A stretch of DNA of 64,000 nucleotides from Geosiphon pyriformis (taxonomy: Eukaryota > Glomeromycota > Glomeromycetes > Archaeosporales > Geosiphonaceae): assembly GCA_016748015.1 (NCBI GenBank), contig JAAOMT010000617.1:876635-940634 (forward strand). Direction: 5' to 3'. The position numbers and the translations under genes are program-made. The notes under the pieces were generated by a model. It was not told where the DNA came from. It ran no database searches and saw only the letters and a list, made by a program, of their open reading frames with translations. Position 1 is the first letter of the stretch; the number at the start of each line of letters is the position of its first letter. This document shows, in pieces, positions 1 through 11,479 of the stretch.

Positions 1-2914
1 TTTTAATAAAAATTTACTTCAAAATATATAATTATATACAAAAAAAATTTTTATTTATTACAAAAAACAACAGATTTAATTTATTAATTCAAATATCTAT
101 AATATTTAAAAAAATAATTATATTTTTATAAAAAAAAATCAGAATTGTTTGCTTTTAAAATTATTATATTATTATATTTTCAAAAATACTATTCAAATTC
201 TATTAAAAACTGTATTAATATTTACACTCTAATTAAACTTATTTTTTAAAGTTGTCTTAAAAGTATTTATTTATTAAGTAAATTTAAAAAATATTTTAAA
301 AGATTTAGATTACAATTATCTATGTCTATATTATTTTAATTACTATTTTTTAAACTTAATTTTAGTTTTACCAATAATTAGAAAAATATCAAGTCAAAAA
401 AAATTAAAAAAATTAAAAAAAAACTGATTTTAAAATTTACTATATTTTAACTTTAATAATAATTTAAAATTCAATAGTTTTAAATCCAAGTGTATTAGTA
501 AATTTATTATTAATATTAATTATTAAAGCTCTATAATTATTATTAATATTAATATATGTACTTTTTTTATTACTAATATTAATAATATATATACTTATTA
601 TAAACTAAAAAAATCTATTAATACAAAAAATAATATTTAAGTCTAACTTAATAATATAAAAAACCATAATTACTAATAATTAAGATAATATTAAAGCTTT
701 ATAAACAATTTCATATTTTTTGTAAAACATAATAGACTTATGATATTAAAGTTTTATTATAAAACTTAACATATTTAATGTTTTTAAAATGGTATTTTTA
801 CAATATTCTAGCAATTATAATAGTATTATTTAGTTATAAAGTTATTTTAACATAATTAAATTAAGAAATAATAAAACAGTTACTTATTTAAGATGTTTTT
901 ATTATTATTTATATTAAATTTAAATAATTAATACCAATTATTATACTGTTTTTCAAATTCCAAATTAATTTATTAAAAAATTACACAGTAGTATTTTTTA
1001 AAAAGTCTGTTTATTATGTTTAAACAATTTTCAAACAGCTGTTAAATTTGTTAAAAATTTTAAATTAATTTAATTAAAAACCAATTATGTTTAAACCATT
1101 AACTTAATAATAAATAAATTATCTAAATTGAATATCAAATTAAAATAATTTAGTAATAATATTAACCAAAAATTAAAGAAATATTTAATTAATAATTAGA
1201 TAACTATTAACTTTTATAATATTATAAAAACAATTAAAACAACAATTATTTTTAAAATTAAACATAATTATTATTATCTATTTAAATATAATAATAAAAA
1301 ACCCAAATTTGTAATTATTATTAAACAAAATTATATTAAAATTAATTATTATTTATAACTAAGTAATCAATAATTAAAAAACCTATATTAAAACTTTAAT
1401 TACAAATTTTAAACTTTAAACTACAGATTTAAAGCTTTATAAAAACAATATTAGTCATTATAATATTATGTATTAGCTTTATAACTACTTTAATAACAAT
1501 TTATTTATGTGTTTTATTTTTAATTACAATTATAAATTACTAATCAATTATATTTATAATTTTTAATTTAAATACAAATTAAAAACCAAAACTTATTCAA
1601 CAAAATTAGTAATTAACAATAATTACTTATTAATTAATTTTTAATAACAATGGCCAATAACATAAAATATATAATTATTATTCTTAAATTTTCAAAACTA
1701 TTTAAATTTTTTTGCTATAACAGAAATTCAATAAAATAATATTAGTTTAGAATTTTATTATCTTAATAATAATAATATTATATTTGTAATTATTATCAAA
1801 AGTGATATTTTTATTATTATAATTCTTTAACTTAAAAACTAAAATTAAAAAAGCTTATCTTTAATAAAACTACTTTAAGTTTTAACAAATCTATTATTAT
1901 TATGTATATATATATTAAAATTAATAATTATTATATTAAACTTATTCTTAATAGTAGTTTAACAAATAGTATTATTATAAGACAACTTATAAATTAATTA
2001 AGTTATTAAATTAATCAAGTTGTTAATACATGTATTATTATTGTTAATAAAATTACAAAAACTCTAATTAATAGAATTAACAATTTTTTTTTTGAAGTTA
2101 ATAGATTATTATATTTATAAAAGTTTTAATTATAAAAACCATTTAATATTAAACATTAATTGATAATAATTAGCTGTTTAAGATTTATATTATGCTTAAT
2201 TAAAACACACAAAAACTTTAATTAAATTAAATTTGTTATTAACAAAATATTACTTATTAAATTAAAAAAAAGTAAAAAAATCTATAATTAAAACTTGCTA
2301 AATTTTGTAAACTAATAATATTAAAACTAATTTACTATTATTAATTAATTTTAAAGAGAAAAAAAAAGACCAAAAAAAAAATTACAAACAATACTTTTAT
2401 ATATATCTTTTTTTAATATTTATTAATACAATATTTTAAAAAAGTTACAATATTAATATTTAAAACTTGTTTGTATTAACTATAAAAAAACTTTGTCTAT
2501 AAAAACATATTATAATAATAATAAAAAATATTAAATTTTTATTAAATTTTATTGTTAATTATTTGTTTTAAAATAAATTGTCTGCCCAAAATAACAAAAA
2601 AATAAAACAATAAGTTTTATTTGACTTGTAAAAAAACACTATTAAATAAAAAAACATAAAACAATATTTTTGGTAGAAAAAAAATATGTAATAAATTATG
2701 CTAATACATAACTTTTTTATAAAAAAACATCAATTATTACTGTTTATAATCATATTTTTTCTTATTTAAAAAACTATTTACATAACAAAAATAAAATTTG
2801 ACAAATAATTATTTTTAAATAAAATAATATTATTTTAAAACAAATTTATTTTTTATTTTATTAATAATTTGGTAAAATTTAACAAATATTATCAATATTA
2901 TTAATTATAACAAA
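1..2914 (+). pseudogene. AT-decayed Ty3/gypsy relic, Cys-rich module still legible
   Basis: Very AT-rich DNA with no usable ORF. Only one part can be assigned. Plus-strand codons at about 2560-2720 read CxxxxC, then LTCKKTLLNKKT, then ICNKLC, spaced like the Cys-rich module of element A (FTCGETLLNKKMWNN and MCDTLCQY, near 23.0 kb). The relic is therefore a plus-oriented relative of A whose other domains have mutated beyond reading. Nothing else between 1 and 2500 could be assigned. Its right end is where a decayed LINE begins. Identification rests on one motif block, so the left extent is inferred. Confidence 0.45.
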
Positions 2915-4632
2915 AAAAAACTTTCTTTTTTATGTTTAAAATTCTCCAAAGAGCATATTTTAATAAAGAAGTTTTTTGTTTTTTCTGTTTATTACTCAAG
3001 AAATTAATCTCTTTGCTATTATATTGGCTGTCAATATAAGTAATTCTATAGTTAAAAAAAAGCCAGCAAGAATTTTGGCTTCAAATTCAGTTAGTAAGAG
3101 CTTGCCAAAAGCAAAAAGCTTCTTTTGGAAAAGTAAAACATTTGAGTGATAAAGCAGATTTAAGTTTTAATAGATTAAAGCATTTTATTAATCAGTTTAC
3201 TAAAATAAATATTAATAAAGATATTTCTAAAGTTGTTTTTCTAATTGTTAATAATAGTTATAAAGCAAATAGTAAAGATAAAAAGCAGTTTAATACTAAA
3301 ATAAATATTCTCAAGATTAAATAAGTTAATATTGATGCTGTTTTTGGTTTTCTAATTAGTTCTTTTAATTATAATATGAATAATAATAAGATTTTTTTTC
3401 TTTTTTGTCTTTTTATATTTCTGAACAAAAAATAAATTGATTTGAAGATTACTAAGACTTAAGTAGAGATATCTATTAAGAAATTTTTTGCTTTAAACAT
3501 TAATTTTTTGGCTGTAAATGGTAAATTAGCAATGGCAAAAACTCAGTTTATTAAACTTTTTTTTAATAATTAATGGTTTTAAAAAAGTCACTATTTTTTT
3601 AAAATTTGAAAAAATTATTAGATTAACATTTATATTTAAAGAAACATGAATAAAGCTGTAGTATTGGCTAAAAAAAAAGCATTAAAGTAAACAATAATCT
3701 TAAAAAACAAAAATTCCATTCAGATTGGGCTGCAATAATCAAAAAAATTTCTATAAATACACCAAAAAAAATAATTGTTGTAACTTTTTTCAATTTTGGT
3801 TAAATAGTATCAATCTAATTACAACCAATTAGACTATAACAGAAAGTTATAATAAAATTTGTCAAATTGGCTCAGACAGATTAATTAGTAGATAAATAAT
3901 CATTTTTTATTAAGAAAAATTTAGTACATATGGCAAAAACTATAAAAGATTATAATATTTAAATATTTAAAAATTATTTTAAGGCACTTTTATTTATCTT
4001 GTCTATAAAAACTGTTCATAATTTTGGTACTTTATTAAAAGAAGCTGGTAAAAAAACTTGTATAATCAATTGTTTATATGAGTTTAAAAACAGAATTTAC
4101 TGTATTGTAATTAATTTTGAATCTAAAAGTAAACTAAATTTAGTTTTTGAAGAAACAAAGTTTTTTTAAGCTAAATTAGATTTGGTTTATTGTGAAAATT
4201 ATGAGTGTTTTAGACATTTTATTCTTAAATGTAATACTGTTGAATTATCTATATTTCTATTGAGAAAAATTTATAAGAAATTTGGTTCTAATGAAAATTA
4301 TTTTTACTTAACCTGACTTTATTCAAAAAAATGTTTTTATTTTAAAATCTGCTGTTTTTAATAACAAATTTTGGGTTCAAATAATATTATTAGCTGCTGT
4401 TTTTGTTATTGGTCATAGTAGTTTTTATGCTAGATTTTTTATTTTTAAAGCTTCTCTTTTAAATAAAACTTTTTTTTGTTATAGCTTGTATTTTCTGTTG
4501 TTAATTATTTGGATATTTTTAAGCAATTTGTTGGCCTTTTGGCTAATCAAATTTTTGGTATTTTTTATAAATTAGAAAAATTAGTTCTGGTTTTTTAAGT
4601 GCTTATTGTGTTTTTATCTTTCTTAATAGTAT
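2915..4632 (+). pseudogene. Decayed LINE-alpha 5' end and ORF1
   Basis: AT-shifted copy of the LINE present intact at 37.9 kb and 58.5 kb. The start (about 2915-2990) matches the 5' end of those LINEs: a pyrimidine-rich run, a tttaaaattc-like block and a gaagttttttg block. Positions 3480-3600 match the ORF1 segment encoding SFALDI and RKIFSG, and 3640-3760 match the ORF1 segment encoding EKAALLAKK, NSDLK and VVIKEI. Nearly every C or G has become T or A, so only a 60-codon ORF survives at 3142-3324. The copy stops where the D-type LTR begins; no ORF2 was recognised beyond it. Confidence 0.7.
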
Positions 4633-5370
4633 TGTTACAAATTAAAATAACAAGTTAACAGATAGTAAAGAAGAACAGAATTGTAGGAAATAATCAAAAA
4701 AAATTACAATACGAGAGCAAATTAAATAAGTAAGGATTTAATGTACATAATCAGTTTCATAGAAATTACAGTTGCAAATTTTTTCTGAAAATTTGAAGGT
4801 AAAAAAATAGTCTATGATTATTAACAAAATAACATTATTGCTATTATTCTATGCTTTAACTCAGTAATTTTTAGAATCAATAACAGATATTATTGTGTTT
4901 TTTAATCATTTTTTTATTCAATAAATTATAAGAGCAAGCAATTACTTCTTAAACTAATTCTAACAATACAAATAAAAAATAAAATAAAATAAAATATGTA
5001 AATATTAACAAATAATCTTTTATTCCAAAATGTTCAGATACTTAAAAGTAGAAAAAAAAATAAGCAATATAAAAAAAAGTAATTAATAGTGAGTTTTATT
5101 TTATTACTTTGATCATATTATTCTACAACTAAAAAATTTATTACTTATATAGTTATTGAAAGTAGTCAACAACCTGGTTAATAACTAGATTAATGATCAG
5201 ATTATTAATTAGATCAATGATTAGGTCATTGATTAGGTCAATAATTAGATTAATAATTAAGTCATTAATTAAGTTAATAATTACTATCTAAAAATAGGAT
5301 GACTAATTATATAATATTAATGGCTAATACATGTAATAACTAATAAAAAGTATGAGTTTTAACTATAATA
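4633..5370 (-). repeat. Decayed LTR of family D
   Basis: Minus-oriented copy of the LTR at 48649-49312; the two align end to end when one is reverse-complemented. Shared landmarks are the TGTTAC/GTAACA end, the AATAAAAGATTA block, the TATA-like CTATATAAG (plus-strand cttatatag at 5142) and the GTTAAAAC start. It is longer (738 against 664 bp), largely because a 12-bp tandem array is expanded. Integrase-like sequence adjoins at 5371, so this is the 3' LTR of a minus-strand gypsy element. No clear target duplication is left. Confidence 0.75.
5175..5284. repeat. 12-bp tandem array in the U3 of a family-D LTR
   Basis: About nine imperfect copies of a 12-bp unit of the form TCAATgATTAgG/TTAATAATTAgA lie directly upstream (LTR sense) of the TATA-like box. 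The sister LTR at 48.7 kb has only about four copies (48733-48785). Repeats placed just upstream of a TATA box in U3 resemble the enhancer repeats of other LTRs; that role is inferred. Confidence 0.65.
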
Positions 5371-6857
5371 TCATTCTTTCTAAAGAGATTAAGCTTTAGC
5401 AAAATCAGACTATTCATAAAATAATCTAATTAAAGGGTTTTGTTTAACTTAAAGCTAATTTGTTTGTTAAAGTTTTTTGTGAATAAAGTATATAATACTT
5501 AAGGTAAAATAAGTTTTGTATTCAAGAAACCAAATTTTTGTATAAAAGTTTTGGCTTTTCTTACAATAATCAAAACTTTTAGAACATTTAATTATATAAT
5601 GTCCAAAATTTTTATTTGTATTTCTCAAGTTGTTTTCTTTATAAACTTCATATTTTCTATGATTTTACTAAGATGACCATAGAGTTTTAGTTGTTTTTTA
5701 TATAACAAGTTTTTGTCTATGGACAAAATTTCCTTAATTGTTTTTCAATTGTGATAGAAAATGCAAGTATTACTATTGTTATACTTTTTAGCAAATATTT
5801 ATTTATTTTGCTACCAATTTTTTTTCTTTTGGTAGTGGTTTTTTTTGGTCTAATAACAGTATGTGTTTTATTGTTATCAGTTATAATAGTCTGTTTTCTA
5901 ATAGTTAGAATAATATTTAAATAGTTTTTGATCTAATATTCATAGAGAGTATAAAAAGCATTTTGAATGTTTTGATTCAAGAAATAATTGTTTATGTTAA
6001 TTGAAAATACTTTTGTTTTGGAAATAGTGTATTTATTTATACCTGATTTTTGCTGATTATTTGGGTTGATATTATCATAACAGGCAACCAATAAGATTGT
6101 TTGTAATATTTTTTGAATTGTATATTATAAACAGAACAATTATTAAAGATTGTTTTATATTAATTTTATAAAATATAAAAACCATTGTTCAAAACTTTGT
6201 TGACTAAAAAAAAATTTTCCACCAGCTAAAAAATTTATTACTATAAGTATTATTTCTGTTTAAGCAATATTCCAAAACTAAATCACTAATACTTAAAAAA
6301 AGTGTTTTATAAGTCTTCTTCTTTTTAAGTTTTTCTTGAAACTGTTTTATCTTTTTAAAGACAATTATTTGTGCTTTTACTAAAAAGTCAAAAATAGTAC
6401 CAAGTTTTCTTTGTAAAATGTTTTTGTAATTTTTTATTGTAATTTTTTCAAAGAATATTGTCTTAATATCAATTTTTATTAATAGAGTTGTTATTTATCT
6501 ATAGAACAGATAAAAAAGTTCATAACTTATTATGTCATAATTTACAGTTCTATAAGTAAACAAAATTAAAGATAATACTTTGTCTTATAAGTTTGTTTTT
6601 TTACTGGTTTTGGTTAATGTTTTACATAAAGTTTGTTGAAATATTCCATTAAGCCATTTGTTTGAAAGTGATAAAAAAAAAATTTATAATGTATTTCTAT
6701 TTTTCTACAAAGTTTTTCAATCAATGTATTGAAAAAAGCTCTTCTTTTATTAGATAAAAGTTTTTTGAGACAGTTATGATAACAAATGATATTTTCATAA
6801 ATAAAATTGGCTATTGAGACTGCTGTTTAATCTAGAATGGCTCTTGTTTCTACTTAT
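5371..6857 (-). pseudogene. Decayed gypsy integrase (family D)
   Basis: AT-degraded DNA lying next to the D-type LTR. Positions 6620-6845 align with the integrase of element B at 12150-12370. The shared order is the region for the HPQTN..ER motif, the DQGTHF region (agataaaagtt), the region before it that encodes a Cys/Tyr-rich stretch, and the GAATGGCTCT block. 5400-6600 should hold the integrase C-terminus and tail but cannot be read. The sequence is cut off at 6858 by a plus-oriented A-type LTR. No open frame survives. Confidence 0.6.
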
Positions 6858-7428
6858 TATTACTTATAGAATATAGGAATTATATATTAGTACATAAATT
6901 AGCCAATTAGAATAAACATAATAAAAGTAGAATTCCAAGATTCCTCTTAGAAAAATTGCAGGATTCCAGAATTACAGAATTCCTGTATAAGAAATTGCAA
7001 AATTCCAGAATTCCAGAATTTCTCTCAAAGAATTACAGAATTTTTGGCTAAAAAATTAAGGAATTTAAGGAATCTTGTACAATAAAATTTATGTATATAT
7101 AATAATAATATTAGAAACAGAAAAGACAGAATTATTAGTTTAAAATCTCCAGTTTCCATTTTAAATTCATCCTTTTATATGATAGTATTCTATAATTTAA
7201 AGTAAAAACATTATATATCAATAAAATACTTATCAAATATTGCAATCTATCTTTTTACTATTAACAATTTATATTAATAATTGTCAATACTTAATTATAC
7301 TGAACCAATAGCTTTTGATTATAACTATTAATAAGATATTAACTTTTTTTGCCTTAACTTATTTCTTTATTTCTTTTCTTTTCTTTTTTGTGTGTTTTAC
7401 ATTTTATTAAATTAATTCAAGGTTAATG
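6858..7428 (+). repeat. 5' part of a plus-oriented A-family LTR, split by element A
   Basis: Reverse complement of the A LTR from position 8251 down to about 7800: TATTACTTATAGAA start, ATTCCAG minirepeats, the GAAACAGAAAAGACAGA block and the AATAGCTTTT..ATTATAACTATT block. It stops inside the LTR. The missing 3' part lies at 27068-27376, beyond element A, so one LTR was split by insertion of A. With the adjacent A LTR it forms a long imperfect inverted repeat. Confidence 0.65.
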
Positions 7429-8251
7429 TCATTACAGATGATTATTTGGGGTCTTAAATTAAATAACAAATCTGTAACTTGGTACTAATAACTGATACAA
7501 TTGGTATTATCTGAAGGTTTTAAGTTGGAGTTTTTTGTATAATAGACAGAGATTCAAAGATGTACAAGTCTTTTGTGATGAGTTTCCCAATTTTTTTCTT
7601 CAGCTTGGTGGCCAGTTTATTCTGACAGTTGTGTCCTTCTGGTAAACTATCCAATTTTTATTTTGTACCTTTCTATTCGAGTCTTTTACCAGGTTATTTA
7701 TAACATTAATAATTTAGTGCTTAATTTTTAATCAATTAGTCAACAACAATAAAAAAAAAATAAAAAAATAAAATAAAGAGAAATAAGCCAAGGCAATTCA
7801 AGTTAGTATTCCATCAATAGTCATAATTAAAAGCTATTGTTTCAGTGTGGTTAAGTATTAGCAGCTATCAACATGAAGTGTTAATAGTAGAGAATGAATT
7901 GAGATAACAAATAATTATTTATTGATATTTGTGAATTAAAAGGTTTGCTTAAATAAATTCTAAACTAAAAGGTCTGTCTTTTCTGCTTCTAATGCTACTG
8001 TTATATATACATATTTAAGATTTCTCAATTCTTCCATTTTTCTTACCAAGAATTCTGGAATTCCTAAAATTCTGCAATTCTTCAAGAGAAATCCTGAAAT
8101 TCTGGAATCTTGCAATTCCTCATATAAAAATCTTGTAATTTCTGGAATCCTGTAATTTTTCAGAAAAAAATCCTGGAATTCCATATTTTACTATGTCTAC
8201 TTCTGATTGACTAATATATACTATTATGATTCTTATCTTCTATAAGTAACA
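7429..8251 (-). repeat. 3' LTR of element A
   Basis: About 823 bp, matching 26202-27067. On the minus strand it begins TGTTACTTATAGAAG (8251) and ends near CATCTGTAATGACA (about 7429; the exact end is blurred by mutation). It contains degenerate ATTCCAGAATT-type minirepeats at 8040-8185. A 74-codon minus ORF at 7960-8184 is only those repeats in translation. An A/G-rich polypurine tract (AAAAAGAGAAAA) lies just upstream at about 8257-8268. Confidence 0.8.
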
Positions 8252-8269
8252 TTATTTTCTCTTTTTAAT

Positions 8270-8990
8270 ATTGAGCTTTGTCAAGATTCCTAAACTTTTT
8301 TAATCTCTTTTTTTGATTATTTCTTGGACTTTTTTTTCAAGAATCATTTGTGTTATTTTGGTCTGTAATTTTTCAAATTAGGCATTGGTTATTTTACTCA
8401 TTTGATTAATAGTAACTGTATTTATTACTGTGTTAAGTAGTGTTTCTGGTCAGTCTTGAAATCCAGCATGTAATTAATAGATGGCTTTTGTTTGTGTTGT
8501 TAGATTGTTTTTTCTCACAAATTGCTCAAGTTGTTGTAGTATTATTGTATTGAATAATTATTTTGTTTTATTCATATATAAGTTCTGAATATTCAGATGT
8601 TGTCCCAAGTAGAAATAACAAAAGTTTCTTGAAAATTGTTGTATTCACCAGTTCCATGTTTTTATCATCAATTTTTGATATAGTACACTTTTTGTTTGCA
8701 TTTCTATTACCACTTTTATTTTTGTTATTATCTTATCAATAGTGTTTTCTGGTTTTCTCTGTTCTTTATGTTAAGGTTTTTTCTTTGTATTTTTATATCA
8801 AATGGTTTATTGGTTAATAGTAATTTCTATATTTTGTTGTTGAATCAGTTAGAAAAGTTGTTGTGTCAGTGTGTGTATATTGTTGGTAATTTCTATTTTT
8901 TTGGTATTTTTTGTTGTGTATACTGTGTCTTTATATACTTCTTTGATTGTTCAATTTAACATGTTTGGTTCAATAATTATGATTGGTTTT
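8270..8990 (-). pseudogene. ORF3 relic of element A
   Basis: Lies between the integrase and the 3' LTR. Despite stops and frame changes, a minus-strand segment (about 8300-8405) reads QMSKITNA, FEKLQTKITQMILEKK. It can be aligned by pattern with QYIGKLTEL, KFQQFSDQISSIILDYYLE in element B at the same place. The region has no transmembrane segment and no similarity to Gag or Env that I can see. It suggests a third coding region shared by both element families; function unknown. Confidence 0.4.
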
Positions 8991-8999
8991 AAATTTTGT

Positions 9000-9796
9000 G
9001 AAATTTTATCTGGTTGGACTAGTATTTGTTGTACTCCCAGTTGTAGAATATTATTGGTAGATGATAATACTATATAGTAATATGGTTTTAGTCAATTACC
9101 ATATGCTGCTTTGGCTAAGATTTTATTGTTTTATTATAATTTATAAGCTCTATTTTCAAGAATTTCTTTTATGTGAAATGGTCTATCTTATTGGAGTCAA
9201 ATTTTCTACTCCATTGTTTTTCCACTTTGGTACAATATAAAAGTACTTTGTCTCTAATCTTGAATTCAACTGGTTTATCTGGTAGTTGGTTATTGTGTCT
9301 TTTTTTTTGTTTTCTTGTGACATTTGAATATTATCAGCTGCTCTTTGCCATTTGTTTTCTAGTGTTTCCATTAAGTCATATGTTTTTCTTAACAATGTTT
9401 CTTGAAAATTGTCTTCTGTTATTGGTTTAGTTAGATATGTGTTGACTTCTATTTCAACTGATAGTGTTGCTGTTCTACCATATACTAATTCAAATAGTGT
9501 TGCTTGTGTAATGTTTTGCTTTATTGTCCGATAAGCAAATAATATTAATAGTATAAACAAATCCCATTTGTCTTGATTTTCTTGACTAATTTTGGCAATT
9601 GCTTCACACAATGTTTTATTGAATTTTTTGACTAAGCTATTGGTTTGTGGATGATATAATGATAATAATGGTTTTTTTATTCCAAATTTTTGACTTAATT
9701 CTGCCAATGTTCTATTTACAAAGTGAGTTTCTTGGTCAGATAGTAATTTTTTTGGGCATTCATGTTGACAAATCAAATCTTAATGAACAAATTCAG
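9000..9796 (-). pseudogene. Integrase of element A, C-terminal part
   Basis: A 197-codon open stretch (9183-9776) begins in the catalytic core: LLSDQETHFVN keeps the second catalytic Asp, but the Gly of DQGTHF is Glu. HPQTNSLVKKFNKTL carries Lys where the third catalytic Glu (VERFNRTL type) is expected. A GPF-like C-terminal motif (RPFHIKEILENRAYKL) follows in another frame near 9150. The N-terminal part lies beyond element B at 19535; B's insertion split the core between them. Inactive. Confidence 0.85.
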
Positions 9797-10657
9797 TGTT
9801 ACTGGAGGTTTTTGGTCTCCTTTCTTGAATGTTGTTAATGTCTGTTTGCTGTGAATTTACGTTTCCAGAAAGTAGTTGGACCTCCAGTAACTGAATTTAT
9901 CTTCAAATTATAGGAGATAATTTGAACTTGCTGGGCTTATAAGTGGAATGGCCAATTCCATGCCAGTTGCTTTATGTAGTTACATTGTAGTAAACATCAA
10001 CTCTTTCCCAGGAATTGCTCGTCTGGAAGCTCACTAAAAATGTGTAGTTACTTTGCTGTGAAAGTCAACTCTTCTACAGGAATCTTGTCTGTAGGCTACC
10101 CTAATGATTGTAATAAGAAAAGAAAAGAAAAATAAAAAAATTTGGTTTTTTGAATTATTTGATATTTATTTCTTTTTGTGTATGTGTAGGAATGGTTCTA
10201 AGTGATACATCTAAAGTAAGATACATTTTCTTGAAGAAAGAAGCTTTTTTTTTATACAACTTGTTGTAACACTATTCTATGAACTTGAACTTTGCTCTTT
10301 TCTACAATTTTGCTAAACTAAAGATATATTTCAGTGAACTACAAGTTATTTCTGTGAACTATTAAATATTTTGGTGAACTATTAGATATTTCGGTGAACT
10401 ATCAATTATTTTTACAAATTTTTACAAATTTTGGTAAACTTTTTGAATGTTATATAGTTTGGGGTATTGCATAATTGATCATTGCAATTAGGTTACATTT
10501 GTGTTATGTACAAATTGGGTTATTAATTAAATGATAATTTCAGACATTTTGCTAATATACTAAGTAATAATTTGAAATGATAATATATGTTAATTAATGA
10601 TAGGAATTATAAAGATAATTTCATGCTAAATAATATCTCTAATTTCATCTGATAACA
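9797..10657 (-). repeat. 3' LTR of element B
   Basis: 861 bp, closely matching 18555-19534 (980 bp). The main difference is a block of roughly 125 bp present at about 18905-19030 and missing near 10135, where only A-rich sequence remains. It starts TGTTATCAGATG and ends CTCCAGTAACA on the minus strand. Confidence 0.9.
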
Positions 10658-10660
10658 TAA

Positions 10661-10670
10661 TCTCCTTCTC
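10661..10670 (-). other. Polypurine tract of element B
   Basis: GAGAAGGAGA on the minus strand, three bases before the 3' LTR. This is the expected position for the plus-strand primer of reverse transcription. Confidence 0.65.
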
Positions 10671-10798
10671 AAGACTAAGCTCCATCGAAGTCCAAGTACT
10701 GTCTGTCATTTCCAGATAATAATCCAAAATTATTGAAGAAATTTGGTCTGAAAATTGTTGAAATTTCAGTTCTGTGAGCTTTCCAATGTATTGAATCT

Positions 10799-11345
10799 TT
10801 AAAGATTGAAAAATTGGGTTTTGTAGGACATTTTTACAGGTGTGGAATAGGTCATAAAGTCTAAGAGCAGCTCTGAACCTGTAGTAATTGTTTGTTGATC
10901 TAGCTGTTGTCTTGAATTTATTGTGGAGTTGTTTCTGAATAGCTTCTTTTGTGAGGTTTGCTGTTGTAAGTTCCAGTTTTTATTCATAGAGTGTTTTTCC
11001 AATGTAAAAATATCTATAGATTGGAGGATATTCAGTGTTTTCCTCATTGAGACACAGTTGAAATCTTTGTTGAATTGTAGCATTTGATGGAATACTAATC
11101 GGAGTGAGCATTAAGTTTTCTCTTAAAGCAAGCTTTAAAAGTTCTGGCAGGTGAATTCCAAAATAACTTCTTGTGTTCTTCTTATATGGGTGATATTTTC
11201 GTGAATTTGGGGCTAAATTTGTGACTACTTCTGTTTGGGTATAATTAATGTGGTTTTCAGTAACAGTAATAGATAATTTGGGTATTGTTTTTAAAGCTAA
11301 CATTAGTTTTTGGGATAATTGTTGAATGTTTTGAGGAATAGTCAT
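10799..11345 (-). pseudogene. ORF3 of element B, unknown protein downstream of integrase
   Basis: Starts with ATG at 11345 (MTIPQNIQQLSQK) and stays open to 10980; an overlapping frame (10799-11083) carries on with NKNWNLQQQTSQKKLF. A further frame across 10.7-11.0 kb reads YDLFHTCKNVLQNPIFQSLK and SDQISSIILDYYLE, so frameshifts have broken one protein of roughly 180-220 residues. It is rich in Gln, Asn, Leu and Thr, with no signal peptide, membrane helix or Cys motif. It sits where env or accessory genes lie in other LTR elements, but nothing supports an envelope. A weak counterpart exists in element A. I do not recognise the family. Confidence 0.5.
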
Positions 11346-11479
11346 TATAAGAGATTTGAAATAAAAAAAAAATTATTTTTGGTGTATGGGTTTTTATGTT
11401 ATTTTTTGTTTTGTTTTTGGTGAGATTGTTTCTAAATTATAAGGGAATAACTAGTAAAATTAAATTAAGTGTTCAGATT

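Noticed and set aside
1-2500. Tc1/mariner transposase in the left-edge AT-rich DNA
   Set aside because: Considered because of Lys/Asn/Ile-rich fragments, but no DDE motif or inverted ends could be found.
7960-8184. 74-codon minus ORF in the LTR as a small gene
   Set aside because: It translates the ATTCCAG minirepeats of the LTR and is broken in the other LTR copies.
10799-11345. ORF3 as an envelope gene
   Set aside because: No signal peptide, glycosylation-rich ectodomain or membrane helix in any frame; composition is Gln/Asn/Leu-rich.
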